From: an uncultured Clostridia bacterium
GTDB lineage: Bacteria > Bacillota > Clostridia > Oscillospirales > Acutalibacteraceae
NCBI GenBank assembly: GCA_946004305.1
Contig: CAMFZJ010000083.1
Span: 1 to 5,415, forward strand
Direction of reading: 5' to 3'
DNA length: 5,415 nt
The translations under genes were made by a program, and so were the position numbers. Below the pieces are notes generated by a model. The model saw only the letters and a program-made list of their open reading frames with translations, made no database searches and had not been told where the DNA came from. Shown one piece after another: positions 1 through 5,415 of the stretch. Each line of letters begins with the position of its first letter. Position 1 is the first letter of the stretch.

Positions 1-44
1 ATTCCTCTACGTCTCGTGGGCTCGGAGATGTGTATAAGAGACAG
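1..44 (+). other. Untrimmed Illumina Nextera i7 adapter (sequencing artefact)
   Basis: This stretch is library adapter, not genome. Bases 1-2 (AT) fit the last bases of the P7 primer. Bases 3-10 (TCCTCTAC) are the reverse complement of GTAGAGGA, which I recall as Nextera index N712. Bases 11-25 are GTCTCGTGGGCTCGG, the i7-side adapter stem. Bases 26-44 are AGATGTGTATAAGAGACAG, the 19-bp Tn5 mosaic end at which tagmentation joins adapter to insert. The order and orientation are those expected when a read runs through a short insert into the adapter and the assembler extends the contig end with it. Base composition also changes abruptly from mixed to AT-rich at 45. The region should be masked, and no promoter or gene should be inferred from it. 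The adapter identity is near certain; the index number is from memory. Confidence 0.98.
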
Positions 45-50
45 GTACAC

Positions 51-57
51 AGGAGGT
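51..57 (+). promoter_or_regulatory. Ribosome binding site of murD, fixing a TTG start
   Basis: AGGAGGT is a near-perfect anti-Shine-Dalgarno match. It lies 8 bases before the TTG at 66, which is ideal spacing. The first in-frame ATG, at 78, would be 20 bases away, which is too far. The site therefore argues that murD starts at the non-canonical TTG codon. It lies only 6 bases inside the genomic part of the window, so no -10/-35 promoter can be assessed. Confidence 0.85.
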
Positions 58-65
58 AATTTATT

Positions 66-1454
66 TTGAATAATAAGATGAATGAATTTTTTGATAGTAT
101 AAAAGGTAAAAAAGTATGCTTTGTAGGTATTGGAACAAGTAATATTCCATTAATAGAGATGTTTGCTAAAAAAGGAGCTATAGTATCTGCTTGCGATAAA
201 AAAACATTTGAAGAATTAGGCGAAAACTCAATTAGAGCTAAAAATGCCGGTGCAGAGCTAATATTAGGTGAAAACTATCTTGATAACATAGATGCAGACA
301 TACTGTTCAGAAGTCCGGGTACTCCTTTTTTTAGACCTGAGTTAGAAGCTCTTAAGAAAAAGGGCGTAGTTGTTACATCTGAGATGGAGGTATTTTTTGA
401 TTTATGTCCCTGTAAAATTATTGCAGTAACAGGCTCAGACGGTAAGACAACAACAACATCTATTATTGCAGAATTTTTAAAATCATCCGGTAAAAATGTA
501 CACTTAGGTGGAAATATAGGAACTCCCCTTTTACCTATAATTGAGAGTATAAGTTCAGAAGATTATGCTGTAGTTGAGCTTTCCAGTTTTCAGCTTATCT
601 CTATGAGGAGAAGTCCGGACATTGCAGTAGTAACTAATCTTGCACCTAATCACCTTGATATACATAAGGATATGCAGGAATATGTTGACTCTAAGAAAAA
701 TATTATACTTCATCAAAATGCATTTTCAAAAGCAGTATTGAATCTTGATAATGAAATTGCTAACAGCTTTTCTTCTGATGTTAGAGGTCAGCTTTCAAAA
801 TTTTCTCGTAAATCTACAGTAGAAAACGGAGCTTATCTTGATAATACAACAATAATATATAATGAATACGGAAAAAAGTATGAAATTATGGATATAAAGG
901 ATATAAAAATCCCCGGTATGCATAATGTTGAAAACTATCTTGCTGCCATAAGTGCAGTATGGGGGATAGTAGATCTAAATACAATTATTAAAGTTGCTAA
1001 AGAATTTAACGGAGTTGAGCATAGAGCAGAATTTGTAAGAGAAGTTGATGGTGTTAAATATTATAATGACTCAATTGCGTCAAGCCCAACAAGAACAGCT
1101 TTAGGTACGTTGTCACTATATAATGAAAAAATAATTATTATTGCAGGAGGTTATGACAAGCATATACCCTATGAGCCTTTAGGACCTGTAATATGTGATA
1201 AGGTTAAGGTATTAATCCTATTAGGCGATACAGCACCTAAGATTGAAGATGCAGTTAAAAAATCAGATAATTATTCAAACAATAATCCTGTAATAATAAA
1301 TGTAAATAATATGGAAGAAGCAGTATTGGCTGCTAAAGAAAATGCAGTTTCAGGTGATATAGTATCATTATCGCCTGCAAGCGCCAGCTTTGGTTTATAT
1401 AAAAACTTTATGGAACGTGGAAATCATTTTAAAGATATAGTAAATAAACTGTAA
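66..1454 (+). CDS. murD: UDP-N-acetylmuramoyl-L-alanine--D-glutamate ligase (MurD)
   Basis: This cytosolic, ATP-dependent Mur ligase adds D-glutamate to UDP-MurNAc-L-alanine, the second amino-acid step of peptidoglycan precursor synthesis. The 462 residues fit the usual family length of about 440-470. All three Mur domains are visible. The N-terminal UDP-binding Rossmann domain has GIGTSN at 21-26 and SPGTP at 83-87. The central ATPase has the P-loop TGSDGKTTT at 122-130, GGNIGTPLL at 148-156, ELSSFQL at 171-177 and APNHLDIH at 193-200, with Lys210 at the position of the carbamylated lysine of E. coli MurD. GMHNVENYLAA (284-294) precedes the C-terminal domain, which has EHRAE at 318-322, NDSIASSPT at 334-342, AGGYDK at 360-365 and SPASASFGLYKNFMERG at 436-452. 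The NDSIASSPT form is, as I recall, typical of clostridial MurD. The gene is intact. It starts at TTG because of the well-spaced AGGAGGT upstream. The next gene follows after 8 bases and is not ftsW or murG, so this murD sits apart from the classical downstream division/cell-wall cluster order. Confidence 0.97.
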   Translation: MNNKMNEFFDSIKGKKVCFVGIGTSNIPLIEMFAKKGAIVSACDKKTFEELGENSIRAKNAGAELILGENYLDNIDADILFRSPGTPFFRPELEALKKKGVVVTSEMEVFFDLCPCKIIAVTGSDGKTTTTSIIAEFLKSSGKNVHLGGNIGTPLLPIIESISSEDYAVVELSSFQLISMRRSPDIAVVTNLAPNHLDIHKDMQEYVDSKKNIILHQNAFSKAVLNLDNEIANSFSSDVRGQLSKFSRKSTVENGAYLDNTTIIYNEYGKKYEIMDIKDIKIPGMHNVENYLAAISAVWGIVDLNTIIKVAKEFNGVEHRAEFVREVDGVKYYNDSIASSPTRTALGTLSLYNEKIIIIAGGYDKHIPYEPLGPVICDKVKVLILLGDTAPKIEDAVKKSDNYSNNNPVIINVNNMEEAVLAAKENAVSGDIVSLSPASASFGLYKNFMERGNHFKDIVNKL

Positions 1455-1462
1455 GGATAATT

Positions 1463-2476
1463 ATGAAAGAATTAATTTTTGAACTTTGTAGTTGCAATGG
1501 TGTATCAGGAGATGAAAACAACATTGCAAAGCTATGTGCAGAAAAGCTAAATAAATACGGTAAAGTAACAATAGACAGCAATAATAGTGTTGTAGCTGTT
1601 GTTGGTAATGCTAATGCCGATAAAACTATAATGCTGGACGCCCACATTGACCAAATCGGCTTTATAATAACAGAAATTAATGAGAACGGCTTTTTAAAAG
1701 TAGATAAATGCGGAGGAATAGATTTCAGAACTCTTTTAGGAGCACCGGTAAAAGTTTTTGGTAAAGAAGAACTTGACGGAATTGTTTGCTGTATGCCTCC
1801 TCATTTGTCAGACGGCAATGAGGATAAAGCAATAGATTCAGATAAAGTATGGATTGATTTAGGATTACCTGCAAATATTGTTAATGAAAAGGTATCAATA
1901 GGTAATACTGTTACATTTTATAACAATCCAAAGTTATTGCTAAACAACAGAATTTCATCGTCTGCACTTGATAACAGAGCCGGGGTTGCTGCTATTATAA
2001 AAGCTTGTGAACTTATTTACAACATAGATTTACCATATAAGGTAGTAGTACTTTTATCTTGTCAGGAGGAAACCTATGCCGCAGGTGCTAAAACAAAGGC
2101 TTTTGAGTATGAGCCTGATGAATGTATATGTGTAGATGTAAGCTTTGCCAATCAACAAGGGATAACTGACAGCTATTCTAATATAGAACTTGGTAAAGGT
2201 CCAATGCTTTGCTATTCATCAACACTAAATAAAGATATGACGAATAGGCTTAAATCAATTGCACTTTCTGAGAATATTCCAACACAGATTGAAGTATGTT
2301 CAGGAAGAACAGGTACAAATGCAGACCATATTGCAACAAGCAGGTGTGGAATAAAAACTACAGTACTTTCAATACCGCAGCGCAATATGCACACCCAGGT
2401 TGAAATTGTAGATATAAAAGATGTAGAAAACACATCAAAGCTTATAGCAAATTATATTATTTCAGGAGGTGTTTAA
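1463..2476 (+). CDS. M42 family metallopeptidase (first of a pair, divergent motifs)
   Basis: This is a predicted cytosolic two-metal aminopeptidase of MEROPS family M42 (glutamyl aminopeptidase / TET / 'endoglucanase M' annotations), 337 residues, a normal length. By comparison with known M42 enzymes the catalytic set appears complete: His61 and Asp63 in AHIDQIGF, bridging Asp170 in SALDNRAG, general-base Glu202 with Glu203 in CQEE, Asp225 in CVDVSFA and His310 in NMHTQVE. Surrounding positions depart from the usual consensus: AHIDQ instead of AHxDE, and QEETYAAGAK instead of QEEVGxRGA. It also carries 13 cysteines, many for a cytosolic enzyme, which suits a strict anaerobe. There is no signal peptide. 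AAGGA at 1453-1457, overlapping the murD stop, lies 5 bases before the ATG. The downstream paralogue begins at the base after this gene's stop codon. Substrate is unknown; it may trim N-terminal residues from peptides, alone or in a mixed assembly with its neighbour. Family confidence is high, precise activity low. Confidence 0.9.
   Translation: MKELIFELCSCNGVSGDENNIAKLCAEKLNKYGKVTIDSNNSVVAVVGNANADKTIMLDAHIDQIGFIITEINENGFLKVDKCGGIDFRTLLGAPVKVFGKEELDGIVCCMPPHLSDGNEDKAIDSDKVWIDLGLPANIVNEKVSIGNTVTFYNNPKLLLNNRISSSALDNRAGVAAIIKACELIYNIDLPYKVVVLLSCQEETYAAGAKTKAFEYEPDECICVDVSFANQQGITDSYSNIELGKGPMLCYSSTLNKDMTNRLKSIALSENIPTQIEVCSGRTGTNADHIATSRCGIKTTVLSIPQRNMHTQVEIVDIKDVENTSKLIANYIISGGV
2464..2470 (+). 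promoter_or_regulatory. Ribosome binding site of the second M42 gene, inside the first
   Basis: AGGAGGT lies within the last codons of the first M42 gene (encoding its C-terminal Gly-Gly) and 6 bases before the ATG at 2477. The upstream stop TAA and this ATG are directly adjacent (TAAATG), an arrangement that favours re-initiation by the same ribosomes and a balanced output of the two peptidases. Confidence 0.85.
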
Positions 2477-3505
2477 ATGAAAAACTTAACACTTCTAAAA
2501 AAGCTATGTCTTGCAAATGGTATTTCCGGAGACGAAAAAAACATCAGAGAAATAATCATCAACGAAATAAAAGAATATGCTACGGATATTACAATTGATA
2601 ATCTAGGTAACCTTATAGTATATAAAAAAGGGAAGAATACACCTAAAAACAAGCTAATGATTTCCGCACATATGGATGAGGTGGGATTTATTGTAACTAA
2701 TATTACTTCAGATGGCTATATAAATTTTGATGAAGTTGGTGGAATTGACAGACGTGTTGTATTAGGAACAAATGTGCTTATTAATAATAAAGTTAATGGA
2801 GTAACTTCCGTAAAACCTGTGCATCTATGCAGTAGCGATGAAACTACTAAGATACCTTCATATACTGATATGTGCATAGATATAGGAGCAAATAATAGGG
2901 AAGAAGCTGAAAAGTCAGTTTCATTAGGTGATAGTATCACATTTGAGTCTTTCTATTTTGAAAATGACTATACTATTAAATCAAAAGCGCTGGATGACCG
3001 TCTGGGCTGTTTCATTATGATAGAAATGATAAAAAAGGAACTACCTTATGATATGTACTTTACCTTTGTTGTACAAGAAGAAGTTGGTTTGCGTGGAGCA
3101 AAGGTAGCTGCATATAGAGTAAATCCGGACTATTCAATTGTCCTTGAATCTACAACAGCAGCGGATGTTCCTGAAGTATCTGATTCAAATCAGGTTTGTA
3201 ATGTTGATGACGGTGCAGTTATTGGTTTTATGGATAAATATACTATATATGATAAGGGTCTTATTAATCATTGTAAGAAACTATCAGAAAATAAAGGTAT
3301 TAAGCTACAATTTAAACGTGCAGTTGCAGGAGGTAATGACGCCGGAATAATTCATAGTACACGAAATGGCGTTAGAACTATTGCAATATCAATTCCTTGC
3401 CGATATCTACACTCACAAATTGGGTTGATTTCAAAATCTGATATTGATGATGTTTACAATCTTGCAGAAAGCTTAGCATTTGATATTTGCGGTGGAAATA
3501 TATGA
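2477..3505 (+). CDS. M42 family metallopeptidase (second of a pair, canonical motifs)
   Basis: This is a predicted cytosolic two-metal aminopeptidase of MEROPS M42, 342 residues, a normal length and without a signal peptide. The motifs match the family consensus closely: AHMDEVGF with His65 and Asp67, KALDDRLG with bridging Asp173, VVQEEVGLRGA with general-base Glu201 and metal-binding Glu202, Glu224 in VLESTTAAD at the third metal-binding acidic position, GGNDAGIIH at 285-293 and His312 in RYLHSQIG. It aligns end to end with the preceding gene, starting with MKxL...NGxSGDE-NI. Most of the shared identity is confined to motifs, so the pair is an old duplication or of separate origin. The ATG directly follows the upstream stop, with AGGAGGT 6 bases before it. 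The stop codon overlaps the next start (ATGA). Possible names include YsdC-, YtoP- or FrvX-like; the sequence alone does not decide among them, and older databases label such proteins cellulase or endoglucanase, which I would not follow. Confidence 0.94.
   Translation: MKNLTLLKKLCLANGISGDEKNIREIIINEIKEYATDITIDNLGNLIVYKKGKNTPKNKLMISAHMDEVGFIVTNITSDGYINFDEVGGIDRRVVLGTNVLINNKVNGVTSVKPVHLCSSDETTKIPSYTDMCIDIGANNREEAEKSVSLGDSITFESFYFENDYTIKSKALDDRLGCFIMIEMIKKELPYDMYFTFVVQEEVGLRGAKVAAYRVNPDYSIVLESTTAADVPEVSDSNQVCNVDDGAVIGFMDKYTIYDKGLINHCKKLSENKGIKLQFKRAVAGGNDAGIIHSTRNGVRTIAISIPCRYLHSQIGLISKSDIDDVYNLAESLAFDICGGNI
3491..3495 (+). promoter_or_regulatory. Weak ribosome binding site with ATGA overlap start
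   Basis: GGTGG lies 6 bases before the ATG at 3502, and that ATG shares four bases (ATGA, 3502-3505) with the upstream stop. This is the classical coupled arrangement. An in-frame TTG at 3487 would add only five residues (MRWKY) and has no good Shine-Dalgarno sequence in front of it, so the ATG is preferred. The imperfect site suggests that translation of this gene depends on ribosomes finishing the upstream peptidase. Confidence 0.65.
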
Positions 3506-4266
3506 TATCGATAATTGAGAATAATTTGGAAGAATACGCAGTTTTGTGCAAAAATAATCCTTTTGGCTGTCGTATTCTGTCACTTTATAAAACGTATAGT
3601 CCAAAGCTTCCTTTTGTAGATTATTGGGTGCAGAAATCAGATAACAATCCTGTATGTCTTATTGCACGGTTAGAATCATCTTTTATTCTATGTATAACAA
3701 ATGGCTGTGATATAGATGAACTATCATCATTTTTGCGTGTTTCAGGTGCAACTTCAATTATCTGTGACGGCAACTATAATCTAGATTTAAACTATAATTC
3801 AAAAGACGGAGTGATACTTTCAAAAAGAAATAAATTTCTATTGGAAGATAATAATTTTTCTGTAATAAATCCTACTTCAAAAGAAGTATATTCTGTAATT
3901 AAGGAATGTGCTTCAGATAATTTTAAAGTACCTGATTATAACAGTTTTATCTTAGATGTAAGCCATAAACTAAATAAGAAAGCCATAAGAATACTGGGAA
4001 TTAAAGAAAAGGAAAGCTTGTGTTCCTGTATTATGACCTTAGCAGAAAGTGAAGATTCAGCAGTTTTAGGAGCATTAGCAACTTTACCTGAGTTTAGAAA
4101 CTGTGGTTATGGTACATATCTTGTAAAATATTTGACAAATACACTAATTAATGAAAACAAAACTGTGTATCTCCACAGAGCTAAAAATGAAAATATAGAG
4201 TTTTATAACAATCTTGGATTCGTAATTAGTGGCACATGGAAAGAATACTCTTTGAGGGATGAATAA
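3502..4266 (+). CDS. GNAT family N-acetyltransferase with uncharacterised N-terminal half
   Basis: This is a predicted acetyl-CoA-dependent N-acetyltransferase of 254 residues, substrate unknown. The C-terminal half carries the GNAT core. Strand-4/motif A is VLGALATLPEFRNCGYGTYL (188-207), with the acetyl-CoA pyrophosphate loop R-x-x-G-x-G at 199-204 (RNCGYG). Motif B is FYNNLGF at 234-240. The domain ends with a final strand through TWKEYSL. The first ~115 residues have no motif I can name with confidence. Their alternating strand/helix pattern (YWVQ..., VCLIARLESSFILCI, then DELSSFLRVSGATSIICDG) resembles a degenerate GNAT-like lobe, as in tandem-GNAT proteins, but this is inference. The protein has about ten cysteines, including one inside the acetyl-CoA loop (Cys201). 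I see no membrane segments. It overlaps the upstream peptidase by 4 bases and is followed directly by the PLP enzyme gene, so it is almost certainly co-expressed with both. Peptide, amino-acid or protein N-termini are possible acceptors given the neighbours; nothing in the sequence proves this. Confidence 0.85.
   Translation: MISIIENNLEEYAVLCKNNPFGCRILSLYKTYSPKLPFVDYWVQKSDNNPVCLIARLESSFILCITNGCDIDELSSFLRVSGATSIICDGNYNLDLNYNSKDGVILSKRNKFLLEDNNFSVINPTSKEVYSVIKECASDNFKVPDYNSFILDVSHKLNKKAIRILGIKEKESLCSCIMTLAESEDSAVLGALATLPEFRNCGYGTYLVKYLTNTLINENKTVYLHRAKNENIEFYNNLGFVISGTWKEYSLRDE
4254..4259 (+). promoter_or_regulatory. Ribosome binding site of the PLP enzyme gene
   Basis: GAGGGA lies inside the last codons of the acetyltransferase gene, 7 bases before the ATG at 4267. 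That ATG immediately follows the TAA stop (TAAATG), as at the junction between the two M42 genes. It supports the chosen start of the gene that runs off the window. Confidence 0.75.
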
Positions 4267-5415
4267 ATGAACAGTAACTTTTTTAATATATCATCTGAAA
4301 TTTACGAAGCAGAACAAAAAGCATTAAAATTATGTAAAGAAAAACTAATTGAAATAGATGATATTCAAAATTATAACCAACAAAAAATGATTAAAGCATT
4401 TCAAAACGCCAGAATTTCAGAAAGTCATTTTGCCGGTTCAACAGGATATGGCTATGATGACAGGGGACGAGATGCCCTTGATCAGGTGTATGCATATGCA
4501 TTTGATGCAGAAGATGCACTTGTACGCTGCAGCTTTGCAAGTGGAACCCATACCCTGACTGTAGCACTATTCGGCGTACTAAGGCCGGGAGATAAGATTA
4601 TTTCTGTTACCGGTATTCCTTATGATACAATCCGTAGTGCAATTGGCTTAGAAGGAAATTACTCAGGTTCACTAAAAGACTTTGGTATTACATATGAACA
4701 GATTGATTTAAAATCAGACGGAACTGTCGATTATGAGGCTATAAGTAAACAAGTTGATGATTCCTACAAAATGGTATATATTCAGCGTTCAAGAGGATAT
4801 AGCTTAAGACCGTCATTATCCTGTGAGGATATTGAAAAAATTGTTAAGACAGTAAGAGAAAAGTCAAAAAACACAATAATAATGCTTGATAACTGCTATG
4901 GTGAATTTATTGAAAAAAAGCAGCCTTTAGCTGTTGGGGTAGATTTAATTGCCGGATCCTTGATTAAAAATCCGGGCGGCGGAATATCACCAACAGGCGG
5001 ATATATTGCAGGCAGAAAAGACTTAGTTGAAGAATGTTCATACAGACTGACGACTCCCGGTACAGGCAAAGAAATCGGCTGTACTTTAAATGTTCTTCGT
5101 GAGATGTTTTTAGGGGCCTATCACGCTCCTCATGCATCTTGCGAGGCTCTTAAAACTGCTGTGTTTGCATCAGCCTTGTTTGAAGTACTGGGCTATGATG
5201 TATCTCCAAAATATGATGAACAACGGGGAGATATTATTCAGTTGATAAAACTCGGCACACCTGAAAAACTCGAACAATTCTGCAGAGGTATCCAAATGGG
5301 TTCAGCTGTAGACAGCTTTGTAACTCCTTATCCTGATGATATGCCGGGTTATGAGGACAAGGTTATTATGGCAGCAGGTGCATTCACATTAGGCTCATCA
5401 ATAGAGCTTTCAGCT
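4267..5415 (+). CDS. ynbB: PLP-dependent methionine gamma-lyase family protein (YnbB type), 3' partial
   Basis: This reading frame is open from the ATG to the window edge (383 codons, no stop). It encodes most of a fold-type I PLP enzyme of the 'methionine gamma-lyase family / aluminium resistance protein' group (Pfam Met_gamma_lyase, B. subtilis YnbB). Recognisable blocks are ESHFAGSTGYGYDDRGRDAL at 52-71, SGTHTL at 92-97 (cofactor phosphate region), the motif LDNCYGEF at 207-214 with Asp208 expected to contact the PLP ring nitrogen, and SLIKNPGGGISPTGGYIAG at 231-249 with Lys234 as the predicted Schiff-base lysine. GKEIGCTLN and APHASCEALKTA follow. Family members are usually about 410-430 residues, so only a short C-terminal piece should be missing. 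The reaction is not well established; the family name comes from similarity to Cys/Met-metabolism enzymes, and the aluminium-resistance label is historical. In Bacillus the gene lies near miaA/hfq/glnRA, whereas here it follows a GNAT gene and two peptidases. Start supported by GAGGGA and by stop-start adjacency. Confidence 0.93.
   Translation, partial: MNSNFFNISSEIYEAEQKALKLCKEKLIEIDDIQNYNQQKMIKAFQNARISESHFAGSTGYGYDDRGRDALDQVYAYAFDAEDALVRCSFASGTHTLTVALFGVLRPGDKIISVTGIPYDTIRSAIGLEGNYSGSLKDFGITYEQIDLKSDGTVDYEAISKQVDDSYKMVYIQRSRGYSLRPSLSCEDIEKIVKTVREKSKNTIIMLDNCYGEFIEKKQPLAVGVDLIAGSLIKNPGGGISPTGGYIAGRKDLVEECSYRLTTPGTGKEIGCTLNVLREMFLGAYHAPHASCEALKTAVFASALFEVLGYDVSPKYDEQRGDIIQLIKLGTPEKLEQFCRGIQMGSAVDSFVTPYPDDMPGYEDKVIMAAGAFTLGSSIELSA

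Larger units (their letters stand above)
45..5415 (+). other. Probable single operon: murD-M42-M42-GNAT-ynbB (both ends open)
   Basis: All five genes share one strand, with intergenic distances of 8, 0, -4 and 0 bases. Each downstream ribosome binding site lies within or touches the preceding gene. There is no space for an independent promoter, and I find no stem-loop with a T-tract that would act as an intrinsic terminator between them. Codon habits look uniform across the genes (AT-ending codons, AGA arginine, ATA isoleucine), giving no sign of recent transfer of any one member. The left boundary is hidden by the adapter junction at 44/45 and the right by the window edge, so further members on either side are likely. 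Confidence 0.8.

Noticed and set aside
26..44. Tn5/IS50-type transposon end suggesting a mobile element
   Set aside because: The mosaic end is embedded in the complete Nextera i7 adapter with index, and no transposase or second end is present, so it is a library artefact.
1145..1182. AGGAGGTTATG inside murD as a possible hidden start
   Set aside because: It encodes the conserved AGGYD motif of MurD. The out-of-frame ATG opens a frame that stops after nine codons.
1429..1647. 72-codon reverse-strand open frame across the murD/M42 junction
   Set aside because: It is antisense to two well-supported conserved genes, and low-complexity hydrophobic Leu/Ser/Thr translations are typical of an antisense shadow.
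2064..2136. AGGAGG followed 6 bases later by ATG (2076), looking like an internal gene start
   Set aside because: The motif arises from the codons of the catalytic QEE sequence. The ATG is out of frame with the peptidase and its frame closes after about 19 codons.
2212..2433. 73-codon reverse-strand open frame within the first M42 gene
   Set aside because: Fully antisense to a conserved coding region, with no recognisable protein features.
2716..2940. 74-codon reverse-strand open frame within the second M42 gene
   Set aside because: Fully antisense to a conserved coding region, with no recognisable protein features.
3328..3350. AGGAGGTAATG inside the second M42 gene as a possible start
   Set aside because: It encodes the AGGND part of the GGNDAG motif. 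The out-of-frame ATG is followed by a stop after four codons.
3138..3350. 70-codon forward open frame in another phase within the second M42 gene
   Set aside because: Nested in a gene whose own frame carries all catalytic motifs; the translation shows no family features.
3487..3501. Upstream TTG start for the acetyltransferase
   Set aside because: It adds only MRWKY, lacks a good Shine-Dalgarno sequence, and is less plausible than the ATGA-coupled start at 3502.
45..5415. Search for CRISPR arrays, tRNAs, riboswitches, terminators, toxin-antitoxin pairs or phage-defence genes
   Set aside because: Coding sequence fills essentially all of the genomic part, the largest gap is 8 bases apart from the 21-base leader, and no repeated units or structured RNA signatures were seen by eye.

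Overview
The window reads as one end of an assembled contig from an A+T-rich Gram-positive anaerobe. The most likely source is a member of Clostridia, perhaps the Ruminococcus/Oscillospiraceae side. This rests on AT-rich third positions, frequent ATA and AGA codons, strong AGGAGG-type ribosome binding sites, a clostridial-type MurD, cysteine-rich cytosolic proteins and a YnbB-type PLP enzyme. The exact genus is inference.

Bases 1-44 are not biological. They match the Illumina Nextera i7-side adapter (tail of the P7 sequence, an 8-base index, the adapter stem and the 19-bp Tn5 mosaic end). Genomic sequence starts at 45, just upstream of the murD ribosome binding site, so any promoter or upstream gene lies outside the window.

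From 66 to the right edge the window is one tightly packed, same-strand gene run. It holds murD (TTG start), two consecutive and divergent M42-family metallo-aminopeptidase genes, a GNAT-type acetyltransferase gene, and a PLP-dependent 'methionine gamma-lyase family' (YnbB) gene cut by the window end. Gaps are 8, 0, -4 and 0 bases. Each start has a Shine-Dalgarno sequence inside or just after the preceding gene, and no terminator or internal promoter is evident. The five genes are therefore probably one transcript with translational coupling.

MurD adds D-glutamate to UDP-MurNAc-L-Ala in peptidoglycan synthesis. The M42 enzymes are expected to trim peptides in the cytosol, possibly as a mixed tetrahedral (TET-like) complex. 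The acetyltransferase substrate is unknown. The PLP enzyme is probably a C-S or related lyase acting on amino acids. A common theme of amino-acid and peptide metabolism is plausible but unproven. I see no CRISPR array, mobile element, toxin-antitoxin pair, defence system, structured RNA or other exotic system. The most noteworthy items are the adapter artefact and the divergent M42 pair.
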